NCBI GenBank assembly: GCA_044450785.1
Contig: JBIOJM010000261.1
Span: forward strand, 1-14,777
Source: JBIOJM01 sp044450785
GTDB taxonomy: Bacteria; Planctomycetota; Planctomycetia; Isosphaerales; Isosphaeraceae
Direction of reading: 5' to 3'
Length of the DNA stretch: 14,777 nt
Shown here: positions 6,325 through 12,561 of the stretch, piece after piece
Layout of the letters: each line of letters opens with the position of its first letter
Numbering within the stretch: the stretch's first letter is position 1
Position numbers and translations under genes: made by a program
Notes under the pieces: model-generated
Told to the model about the DNA's origin: nothing
Seen by the model: only the letters and a program-made list of their open reading frames with translations
Database searches by the model: none

Positions 6325-8154
6325 TCACAGGTAGATCACCATACCATAGATGTCGTTGTTGCTGGTGGACGCGAGGTTGAGCCCGGCCGCCGATTTGTGG
6401 AGGGTGACCACGCCGCCGCTGGTGACGTAGAGGCCGCCGCCGATGCCGTCGCTGCCGCCGATGCGACCCCGGCCGCCCAAGGCCAGGTTCAGGAGGACAT
6501 CAAACTGGTCGAGCGACGCCGAGCCGGCCGAGCCGACGAACATGCCGCCGCCCGTGCCGTTGCCGCCGCCGGCGCCCGTGCCGGCGCTGCCTCCCTGGGC
6601 CACGTTGCCCGTCAGCAAGCCGTTACTGAGGCTGACGGACGACGTGGTCCCACCGATGGCCACGGCGATGCCGCCGCCGATGCCATCGCCGCCGTTGGCG
6701 CCCGCGCCGCCGGCACCGCCCTGGGCCAGGTTGCGCAGGAAGGTGGTGCTCGTGATGGTCGCCGTCGCGTTATTCTCGAGGGCGACACCACCGCCGATGC
6801 CATCGCCGCCGGCTTCGCCGCTGGCCCCGGCGCCGCCGATTGCCGTGTTAGCGGCCAACACGCTGTTGCCCAGCGCGAGAGTCCCGCCGCTGCTCAAGAT
6901 GCCACCGCCGATGCCAGCGCCACCGGCGGCGCCCTTGGCCTTGTTGTTGGTGATGTTGCTGGAGGAGACGTTCAGCGTGCCGAGGTTGGAAATGCCACCG
7001 CCGCTGCTGCCGGTCGAGTTGCCGTTGACGGTGCAGTTGGTTAGCGTGACCGTGCTGGTGGCGCTGCTGTTTTTCTCGTTGTACAGCCCGCCGCCGTTGC
7101 CGTTGGCGGAGTTGCCGCTGACGGTGCAATTGGTCAGCGTGGTCGTGCCGGAAAACGCTTGGCCGAAATAGTTGGAATAGCCGCTGGTGAACACGCCGCC
7201 GCCGCCGCCGTGGGAGCCGGTGCTGTTGGAGCCGGTGGAGGCAAAGTTGCCGCTGACGGTGCAGTCGGTCAGCGTGCTCACGTTACCGAAGAGTGCCAGG
7301 CCGCCGCCGCCGCCGTTCGGCGCGGAGTTGTTGTTGCCACTGCACTTGGTCAACGTGGTTGTGCCGAATTCGCATTCGAGACCGCCGCCAGCGCCTCTGG
7401 TGGAGGTGGCGGAGTTGCCGCTGACGTTGCAGTTGTTGAGCGTGGTTGTGTCGCCGTAGGTGTACAGGCCGCCGCCGAAGGCGGCGGAGTTGCCGCTGAC
7501 GTTGCACTTGGTCAACGTGGTTGTGCCAAATTCCGATAACAGGCCGCCGCCGCTGCCGCCGTCGCTGGCGGAGTTGCCGCTGACGGTGCAGTTGTTGAGC
7601 GTGGTCGTGCCGTTGAGGCTGTAGAGGCCGCCGCCCCTGCTCGTGGCTGGGGTGGTGGCGGAGTTACCGCTGACGGTGCAGTTGGTCAGCGTGGTCGTGC
7701 CGCCGTAATTGGCCAGGCCGTTGCCGGCGGTCGTGCCGCTGGTGATCGTCAGTCCCGAGATGGACGCAGTGACATTCGCGTCGACCTGGAACACCCGGCT
7801 GTTCCCGCCGCCGCTGACCGTCACGCCCTTGTTCGGGCCGATGATCGTCACCGTTTCGTTCGCTGTGCTCAGCTCGAGCTGGGTACCGCCCAGGGGGATC
7901 GTCTGCGGCGTGTTGAAAAACGAGCCGAACACGATTGTGTTCGCCCCCCCGGCTGTATTCGCCAGGCCGATCTCGTAGGGCAGCGAGCCGGCGCCGCTGC
8001 TGGCGTTGTTGGTCACTGTGAACGTCGACAGCAGCTTGCGGTCCTCCAGCGCCAGCACCGTCGGCTGCATCCGCCGCCGCCGCCGTTGCCGCTGCCGGGC
8101 GTCGACCGTTCCCCGCCCGCTCCGTCGCTGATCCCTGGCTGAGTTGTGAAACAT
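6325..8154 (-). CDS. Planctomycete beta-helix surface/exported protein with LExRxLLS motif
   Basis: The start is an ATG at 8154 with an AAGGAAG ribosome site upstream; length is 609 residues. The first ~30 residues are Arg-rich, then 'MQPTVLALEDRKLLSTFTVT' carries the LExRxLLS-type motif that recurs near the N-terminus of exported planctomycete repeat proteins, probably as part of an unusual export signal (inference). The body is a right-handed parallel beta-helix of the polymorphic-outer-membrane-protein type. About ten rungs of the form 'GTTTLTNCTVSGNSA' are separated by Gly-rich 'GGGLY' turns, followed by Gly/Ala-rich rungs ('GGAGGAGANGGDGIGGGIAV'). The C-terminus ('LNLASTSNNDIYGMVIYL') has no visible anchor. 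Likely role: cell-surface adhesion or structural protein; no catalytic residues are recognised. Confidence 0.85.
   Translation of the reverse strand: MFHNSARDQRRSGRGTVDARQRQRRRRRMQPTVLALEDRKLLSTFTVTNNASSGAGSLPYEIGLANTAGGANTIVFGSFFNTPQTIPLGGTQLELSTANETVTIIGPNKGVTVSGGGNSRVFQVDANVTASISGLTITSGTTAGNGLANYGGTTTLTNCTVSGNSATTPATSRGGGLYSLNGTTTLNNCTVSGNSASDGGSGGGLLSEFGTTTLTKCNVSGNSAAFGGGLYTYGDTTTLNNCNVSGNSATSTRGAGGGLECEFGTTTLTKCSGNNNSAPNGGGGGLALFGNVSTLTDCTVSGNFASTGSNSTGSHGGGGGVFTSGYSNYFGQAFSGTTTLTNCTVSGNSANGNGGGLYNEKNSSATSTVTLTNCTVNGNSTGSSGGGISNLGTLNVSSSNITNNKAKGAAGGAGIGGGILSSGGTLALGNSVLAANTAIGGAGASGEAGGDGIGGGVALENNATATITSTTFLRNLAQGGAGGAGANGGDGIGGGIAVAIGGTTSSVSLSNGLLTGNVAQGGSAGTGAGGGNGTGGGMFVGSAGSASLDQFDVLLNLALGGRGRIGGSDGIGGGLYVTSGGVVTLHKSAAGLNLASTSNNDIYGMVIYL
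7017..7702 (-). repeat. Eight DNA repeats encoding beta-helix rungs
   Basis: A roughly 42-bp sequence beginning GAGTTGCCGCTGACGGTGCA (plus-strand reading) recurs near 7017, 7106, 7245, 7325, 7412, 7488, 7570 and 7661. Spacing is 76 to 139 bases and divergence is modest. Each copy encodes a 'TTLTNCTVSGNSA' rung. The uneven spacing comes from variable Gly-rich turns. Confidence 0.75.
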
Positions 8155-8214
8155 GGTTCTTTCGCTTCCTTGTTGTGAAACTCGATCGATTGATGAACAA
8201 ACTCTCTGACGCCT

Positions 8215-8395
8215 TCACGAACGCTCGCGCGGCGGTCTCCCGTTCCCGGCCGACCCCGCCGCGTGAAGGGTCGGTCCGGCAGGCGCCCCGAGCGCCGGCG
8301 ACACATCAGCCATCGCCGCTTCGGGCACGACGAATGAGTTCTCAAGCAGCTTCTCGTCGTCGTTGATCAGTTCCGGGAGGCGTTTGCCTGGCGAA
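8215..8395 (-). pseudogene. Orphan C-terminal tail of a second TIGR03032-family gene
   Basis: The minus-strand frame reads 'PGKRLPELINDDEKLLENSF' and 'VVPEAAMADVSP', and ends at a stop at 8215. The intact TIGR03032 gene at 8937-10067 ends 'PGRRYPELINDDEKLLENSF' plus 'VVPTESLSEVAA'. At the DNA level a 20-base run (8351-8370 and 9010-9029) is identical in the same orientation. Upstream of about 8395 the likeness stops at the plus-strand nucleotidyltransferase module. Only about 60 codons remain, with no start of their own. This is a remnant of a tandem or dispersed paralogue. Confidence 0.75.
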
Positions 8396-8411
8396 CCATC
8401 CGGGGTATAAT
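8384..8411 (+). promoter_or_regulatory. Sigma-70-like promoter with -10 box 6 bp from ATG (leaderless?)
   Basis: TTGCCT at 8384-8389 (4 of 6 with TTGACA), a 16-bp spacer, and a perfect TATAAT at 8406-8411. The ATG of the next gene is at 8418, where transcription should begin, and there is no Shine-Dalgarno before it. The mRNA would be leaderless. The -35 box lies inside the TIGR03032 tail. Confidence 0.55.
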
Positions 8412-8417
8412 ACCGGC

Positions 8418-8735
8418 ATGAAAGCCGGAACCATCTCCACGCAGAAGCCCGCGCAGCCGGACCCGACCCTGTTCGACCTCGGTCATCAAGGGGACGTCGA
8501 TCGGACGCAGATCGCGCAGCAACTACGGCTGACCCCCACCGAACGATTGCGGCACCACGAATCCTGGCGCCTCTTCGTAAAGGAGGCTGTGCGTCGTGCA
8601 GAACTTCCCCGAACGAGTCGTCAGCGCCCTGAGCAGCGGGATCGCTCGACCTGCTGGGCGAGATGTCCGCAATTGGCGGGTATGACGCGATTGTGGGCCG
8701 TGCCGTCGAGATGGACGTGGCGGGCCACACGGTGA
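8418..8735 (+). CDS. Small charged protein preceding a nucleotidyltransferase remnant
   Basis: The first ~60 residues look like a real small protein: 'PTLFDLGHQGDVDRTQIAQQ', then 'LRLTPTERLRHHESWRLFVKEAVRRAEL'. It is a helical, charged sequence of the kind I associate with planctomycete short proteins encoded just before a nucleotidyltransferase gene. The remaining ~40 residues (Arg/Trp-rich) are probably readthrough. The downstream gene overlaps this one from 8596, and a deletion near 8640 would have removed the native stop. The native C-terminus is therefore unknown. Expression would be from the TATAAT promoter directly ahead. Whether the pair is a toxin-antitoxin or HEPN/MNT-like module is a guess; there is no catalytic motif here. 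Confidence 0.5.
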   Translation: MKAGTISTQKPAQPDPTLFDLGHQGDVDRTQIAQQLRLTPTERLRHHESWRLFVKEAVRRAELPRTSRQRPEQRDRSTCWARCPQLAGMTRLWAVPSRWTWRATR

Positions 8736-8857
8736 AAGTGCTGGCGCTTGAAGACTTGATCCGCACCAAGCGTGCCGCCGGTCGCGCCAAAGATCTGGCC
8801 GTACTGCCTGTCCTGGAAGCCACGCTGCAAATGCTTGACGATAAGGGCGGCGCGTGA
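8596..8857 (+). pseudogene. Nucleotidyltransferase-family gene with its middle deleted
   Basis: A perfect AAAGGAGG lies nine bases before a GTG at 8596, from which '(M)QNFPERVVSALSSG' reads like the start of a planctomycete nucleotidyltransferase. At about 8640 the family sequence jumps to another frame: 'LDLLGEMSAIGGYD', 'VEMDVAGHTVKVLALEDLIR', 'TKRAAGRAKDLAVLPVLEA', stop at 8857. The C-terminal 'VLALEDLIRTKRAAGRAKDL' motif is characteristic of the family. The nucleotide-binding Gly-Gly and first catalytic Asp regions, which would lie between the two pieces, are absent. About 100 codons are missing by comparison with family length, so the protein cannot be an active transferase. Confidence 0.65.
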
Positions 8858-8936
8858 GCTGGGCGCGTTTGTCCCGCATTCGCAGATTGTGTGACGCGCC
8901 ATGTGCCTCATGAGCTTTTCCCTTCCGGCATGTGTG

Positions 8937-10067
8937 TCACGCAGGGCGGACCGTCGCCGCGACTTCACTGAGAGACTCAGTAGGGACCACAAAGGAATTC
9001 TCTAGCAATTTCTCGTCGTCGTTGATCAGCTCCGGGTACCGCCGGCCCGGCAGCACCGTCACGGCGAAGACCTCCTGCACCGCGGTCTCGAACCGTAGGA
9101 GTCCGATCACTTGACCACTCCTCAGGTCGATCACGCAGACGCCGCAGGTCCGCTCTTCCTCGGTGAGCCGCTCGGTGATCGCGATGCCGCTGAAGACGGC
9201 GCTTTCGCGCACCTGAGACAGGCCAACGAACGCGAGGTTGCCCGCGAAGTCGAGCCCGCGGGTGAAGCCCGGCACCTCGGCGACCGGCTCGTACTTGCCG
9301 GTGTTCGGCTCGATGTAGCCGAGCGTCCCCGCGCCCGATTCGCAGACCCAGAGCCGGCCGCCGTACCATCGCGGCGAGTGGGGCATGGACAGCCCGCGAG
9401 TGATCACCTCGCCTGAGGCCACGTCCATGAGGATGCCGCCCCTGGCCTTGTTCTCGCGCCACCCGGCCGGCTCGTCGGTCTCGCCCAGCACCGTCACGTA
9501 GCGCGGGCGGCCGTCGACCATCCCCAGGCCATTCAGGTGGCAGCGGTCGGTGGGCTCGAGCGCGCTGACAAACGGCGGCCGCCACCGCGGCGCGAAGCTG
9601 GCCGAGCCGTCGAGCGTGCAGAGGCAGGAGAACCGGGTGTTGACGACCCAGAGCTCGTTGCCGGCGCCCCAGGCCATCTCATGGATCTGGATATTGCCCG
9701 TGACGTGGCTGGAGCGAGGCAGGAAACAGGCGTCGTGCCGGCCGGGTGGTTCCAGCTTCGCCGTCACGGCCGGGACATCGACAAACTCCCAGACCTGGAT
9801 CTTGGTTCCGACGGCCAGCCGGTCGCCGGAATAGGCCATGCCCATTGGCGCCTGGAAGCCGCGGAAGTGGGTGTTGAGGTGGTCCCCCTCGTCGCGGACC
9901 ATCACGAGCCTGCCGGCCTGGTAGGTGGTGACAAGCAATGATGCACCGAGCTGCCGCAAGAGCGCGGGGAAGTTGGGCGTATGAACGGCCCGAAGCGGCG
10001 GTGGGTCCTCGGTCTTGGGGGGTTCAGGGTCCAGCGCCGGTTCGGCTGGGGAAACCGCTGTCGTCAT
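8937..10067 (-). CDS. TIGR03032-family protein
   Basis: The start is an ATG at 10067-10065 with GGGGGG four bases upstream; the open frame continues further up but that part is not protein-like. The protein has 376 residues. After a Pro/Glu-rich leader ('EPALDPEPPKTEDPPPLR') come the family blocks: 'FPALLRQLGASLLVTTYQAG', 'HFRGFQAPMGMAY', 'HVTGNIQIHEMAWG', 'LWVVNTRFSCLCTLD', 'WRPPFVSALEPTDRCHLNGL', 'WRENKARGGILMDV' and 'LSMPHSPRWYGGRLWVCESG'. It ends 'ELINDDEKLLENSFVVP'. The repeated 'GGRLWV/LAFVGL' strands suggest a beta-propeller. Function is unknown for the family. There is no signal peptide, so it is probably cytoplasmic. It is intact, unlike the tail fragment at 8215-8395. Confidence 0.9.
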   Translation of the reverse strand: MTTAVSPAEPALDPEPPKTEDPPPLRAVHTPNFPALLRQLGASLLVTTYQAGRLVMVRDEGDHLNTHFRGFQAPMGMAYSGDRLAVGTKIQVWEFVDVPAVTAKLEPPGRHDACFLPRSSHVTGNIQIHEMAWGAGNELWVVNTRFSCLCTLDGSASFAPRWRPPFVSALEPTDRCHLNGLGMVDGRPRYVTVLGETDEPAGWRENKARGGILMDVASGEVITRGLSMPHSPRWYGGRLWVCESGAGTLGYIEPNTGKYEPVAEVPGFTRGLDFAGNLAFVGLSQVRESAVFSGIAITERLTEEERTCGVCVIDLRSGQVIGLLRFETAVQEVFAVTVLPGRRYPELINDDEKLLENSFVVPTESLSEVAATVRPA

Positions 10068-10413
10068 GAATCCCCCCGATCCGCACCCCCTATGGGCGTG
10101 ATTCACTTTTGAAGTTGCATGGAACGGCTCCTGGATGGAGATCGTCGGTGACAGTCGAACAGGAAAGTCCCGGCGCCGGGGCGGACCGACCGACAGGGCT
10201 CGAGATCCGCGGCGCGTGGAACGATCACTCCCGCGGCCGGAACAACGGCCGGGGACACGTGACGACAAAGTACGGGATCGACAGAGTCTGCCTTCAGCGA
10301 CCTGGCGGTTTTCTCAAGGCCTCGGACACCGATGGCTCAAGAAAACGCGTTCACTTTGCTGTCATCAACGCGACAAACGCTCGCGAAACCCCTCATTCCT
10401 TTTTAGAAGATTT
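10068..10413. other. Intergenic region holding motif copy 2; no gene seen
   Basis: Between the TIGR03032 start and the sigma-factor stop I see no protein-like frame. The 31-nt motif lies at its right end. The rest may be the leader of the TIGR03032 gene or debris of a lost gene that the motif once served. Confidence 0.5.
10365..10395 (-). promoter_or_regulatory. 31-nt motif, copy 2, just after the sigma-factor remnant
   Basis: On the minus strand this reads TGAGGGGTTTCGCG, then AGCGTTTGTCGCGTTGA, beginning 18 bases past the sigma stop. It matches the motif upstream of the kinase remnant at 25 of 31 positions. It would drive minus-strand transcription, but the next gene in that direction (TIGR03032) starts about 300 bases away, so its proper target may be gone. 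Confidence 0.4.
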
Positions 10414-10833
10414 TTAAGGTGTTTCGGAATTGCCCCGATCCTTGAGCTCGGCATAGAGCCAGGTACGGGCGTAAGTCCAGTGGCGCTCGGCGGTTGCCAG
10501 CGAGATCTTGAGCACCTGGGCGATCTCGAGCATGGTCAGGCCGGCGAAGAAGCGGAGCTTGACCAGCTCGGCCTTCGGCGGGTCTTCCGCCGCCAGCTTG
10601 GTGAGGGCCCCGTCGATCGCTTCGAGGTCTCTGGATGGTTCCTTCGCCAGGAAGCCGGCGCCCTCCAGCTCGACTCGCAAGCGGCCGCCGCCGTGCTTGC
10701 GACGTTTTTTGCGGCGAGCCTCTTCGACCAGGACGCGGCGCATCGCCTCAGCAGCCGCGGTGAAGAAGTGACCGCGGCCGTCCCACTGCTTCTGGTCACC
10801 TTCGCCGATGAGCCTGAGATAGGCCTCGTGCAC
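10414..10833 (-). pseudogene. ECF sigma factor lacking its N-terminus
   Basis: The frame begins at a GTG within 'VHEAYLRLIGEGDQKQWDGR' and continues 'HFFTAAAEAMRRVLVEEARR'. This is the region-2 segment typical of planctomycete ECF sigma factors of the TIGR02999 group. A complete region 4 follows ('LVKLRFFAGLTMLEIAQVLK', 'SLATAERHWTYARTWLYAEL') with its helix-turn-helix for the -35 element. A normal protein has about 180-190 residues and opens with a ~50-residue helical stretch before 'ALVHEAYLRL'. Here an in-frame TGA sits five codons before that motif and nothing upstream resembles the missing part. No ribosome site precedes the GTG. Loss of the first part of region 2 should prevent core polymerase binding. 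Its 3' end lies beside copy 2 of the promoter-like motif. Confidence 0.75.
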
Positions 10834-10917
10834 CAGGTCGGAAGAACAGCTTCACCCGCGGCGGATCGTCCACGCAATCAGCACAAGGGGATCTGGGCCG
10901 GTCACGACGTCGGTCTC

Positions 10918-12129
10918 TCATCCCAGCAGACGGTGCACATCCTTCAATTTGGCGGCGATGTCGATCTCCTGCGAGCAGGTCGGCAGGCAGTCGCCGCAGC
11001 CGACGCAGGACGTGCCGTTCCGCGTCAAGGCGGCGTATTCCCTCCGCGCCCGGTCAAGGTCGTGATAATCCAGGGCATACCGCTCGTACCGGAAGATGTC
11101 CGAAATCCCAATGTGTTCGGGGCAACTGGAGACGCACTGGGCACACAACAGGCAGGTCAATCCCTTGTTGTAGCCGGACAACAGGTTGAGCGCCGCGTGG
11201 TCCTGCGGGCCCATGGCCAGGCTGGCGGCTGCGCCCGCATTCTCTCGGAATTGATCAAAATTCCTGGTCGCGATCACCGCCGCAGTGAGGTTCTGGTTTG
11301 AATTCAGCCACTTGACCATCGCCGCGCCGGGGGTGCTGCCCTGGTATTTCGGATCCGCCAGAAGCTTTTTGAACTTCTCATCGTGCGCCGCACGTCCCAC
11401 ACCGCCCATCGTCTTCATGGCGATGGTCCCGATGTCTTTCTTCTTCGCCACGTCGATCCATTCCTGTACTTCCTTGCGGTCGCCGTAGGTGTAGAAGAAC
11501 TGGGTCGCCTCGTAGGGCCGATTGTCCGCCAGGTAGCCCAGAATTTCCCAGGCCATGTCCCCACCGATCGAATTGTAGTGATGCTGTGAAATGGCCAGGT
11601 GTTTGACCAGCCCCTCCTTCTTGAGCCGCTCGAACGCCCGGACCATGCCTGGGTTCTGCTTCGCCTCTTCCACGGAGTGATAGCCGAAATGGAATTTGAA
11701 GACGTCGTAGTATCCGACGCCCGCTTCCTTCACGCGTGTCTTGACGAACTGGTAGTGCTGCTCTTCATCGATGCGGCCGTGCGTATGGTCCCCGTTGACG
11801 CGGTCCACGACACACTCGAGATAATACGACTCCCTCGGCAGACTCTTGAGGACCGGCGGAAGCGTATCGGCGCGCCACACCTGGGCCTTGTGCCAGTAAT
11901 TGACGCCGGCGCTCGCCGCCCTGGGAACAAGCTCCTTCGGCCAGTCGGACGCACCCACGAGCCAGCCGATCTCAAGACCAGTACGGCCGTATCGCCGCTT
12001 AGGCAGTTTGTCGGAGGCGGTCTTCTCATCCGCCATCACCGGCAGGTTGGCGATGCTTGCCGCGGCCACACCCGTCGCCCCGAGCCGCATCATGTCCCGT
12101 CGAGAAAGGTTCTGCGTGCCATCAGACAT
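10918..12129 (-). CDS. Tat-exported aldo/keto reductase with C-terminal 4Fe-4S ferredoxin domain
   Basis: I choose the ATG at 12129-12127, with GAGAGGAG seven bases upstream; an earlier ATG at 12162 lacks this. The 403-residue protein opens with a twin-arginine signal ('LSRRDMMRLGATGVAAASIA', Arg10-Arg11). An aldo/keto reductase TIM barrel follows ('KRRYGRTGLEIGWLV', 'GVGYYDVFKFHFGYHS', 'GLVKHLAISQHH', 'IGTIAMKTMGGVG'). The C-terminus has two Cys clusters, CxxCxxCxxxC at 326-336 and at 375-385, each suited to a [4Fe-4S] cluster. Periplasmic Fe-S aldo/keto reductases of this type are common in planctomycetes; substrate and electron partner are unknown. The barrel lacks the usual 'D-x-A-x-x-Y-G' and Lys signatures: the site reads 'NYWHKAQVW' and 'LECVVDR'. 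It may therefore not be a classical NADPH-dependent reductase. A putative promoter lies at 12193-12220. Confidence 0.9.
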   Translation of the reverse strand: MSDGTQNLSRRDMMRLGATGVAAASIANLPVMADEKTASDKLPKRRYGRTGLEIGWLVGASDWPKELVPRAASAGVNYWHKAQVWRADTLPPVLKSLPRESYYLECVVDRVNGDHTHGRIDEEQHYQFVKTRVKEAGVGYYDVFKFHFGYHSVEEAKQNPGMVRAFERLKKEGLVKHLAISQHHYNSIGGDMAWEILGYLADNRPYEATQFFYTYGDRKEVQEWIDVAKKKDIGTIAMKTMGGVGRAAHDEKFKKLLADPKYQGSTPGAAMVKWLNSNQNLTAAVIATRNFDQFRENAGAAASLAMGPQDHAALNLLSGYNKGLTCLLCAQCVSSCPEHIGISDIFRYERYALDYHDLDRARREYAALTRNGTSCVGCGDCLPTCSQEIDIAAKLKDVHRLLG

Positions 12130-12192
12130 AGCCGTACTCCTCTCATTCTGCTGATCAAACATGGAAAGCGGCCCGGTTCCCGCAACGAATTC

Positions 12193-12220
12193 AGTCTACC
12201 GTGCAAACGGCGGCGGTCAA
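12193..12220 (-). promoter_or_regulatory. Sigma-70-like promoter of the aldo/keto reductase
   Basis: On the minus strand TTGACC (12220-12215), a 16-bp spacer and TAGACT (12198-12193) match the -35 and -10 consensus at 5 of 6 and 4 of 6 bases. It lies 64 bases before the chosen ATG, with a clear ribosome site in between. Confidence 0.45.
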
Positions 12221-12240
12221 CAACCGAGTCAGCGGACAGG

Positions 12241-12363
12241 CTGCCGGTAATCGCCCGTTACGGGGAGCTGGACATCCCCAAGTTATTCCGGAGTGACGTC
12301 GCGTTCGCCTCGCCCAAGTTGATGACGGTCCTTGAAGCCGAGAAGTACTGGTACGCGATCCGA
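12241..12363 (+). pseudogene. IS1380-type transposase scrap
   Basis: About 40 codons read 'LPVIARYGELDIPKLFRSDV' then 'AFASPKLMTVLEAEKYWYAI'. In IS1380-family transposases the matching region is 'RGDAAFAxPExYExLEAEGxxYAIRL', and its Asp (here in 'RSDVAFA') is one of the catalytic DDE residues. A whole transposase has about 430-480 residues. No start, N-terminus, C-terminus or terminal inverted repeats are visible, so this is a small remnant. It lies between the aldo/keto reductase promoter and the AAA+-SLOG gene, and shows past insertion activity next to that gene. Confidence 0.6.
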
Positions 12364-12561
12364 CCGAAGGTTTCCGTCACCTCTTCATGGACATGGTAAT
12401 ACGGCCGGTGTCAAATGGGCGTTCAGGGAGGCCGGGCGGGGTCCCGGACGCCAAGTTCAACCCCCATCTGGAAATCCCGGGTTGAGGTATTGTGCGCAGG
12501 GCCGTCTGAACGGGCGTTCCGAAAGCTGGTCATGGTTTGCATTCCCGAGCAATGAGAAACG

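Noticed and set aside
4754..6334. 526-codon plus-strand open frame opposite the TPR array
   Set aside because: It is the antisense of the TPR repeats; its own repeats mirror the 126-bp units, and it lacks a ribosome site or family likeness.
6274..7171. Plus-strand Ala/Pro-rich frames opposite the beta-helix gene
   Set aside because: They are shadows of Gly-rich repeat coding on the minus strand.
10068..10350. Search for a kinase N-terminus behind motif copy 2
   Set aside because: A short frame starting near a GTG gives only 'SEALRKPPGR' before a stop, and nothing resembles the kinase module.
10135..11301. 388-codon plus-strand open frame opposite sigma factor and reductase
   Set aside because: It spans two recognised minus-strand genes and an intergenic gap; the composition is that of a GC-rich antisense frame.
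11599..12240. Plus-strand frame continuing upstream of the IS1380 scrap
   Set aside because: Only the last ~50 codons resemble a transposase; the earlier part is antisense to the aldo/keto reductase.
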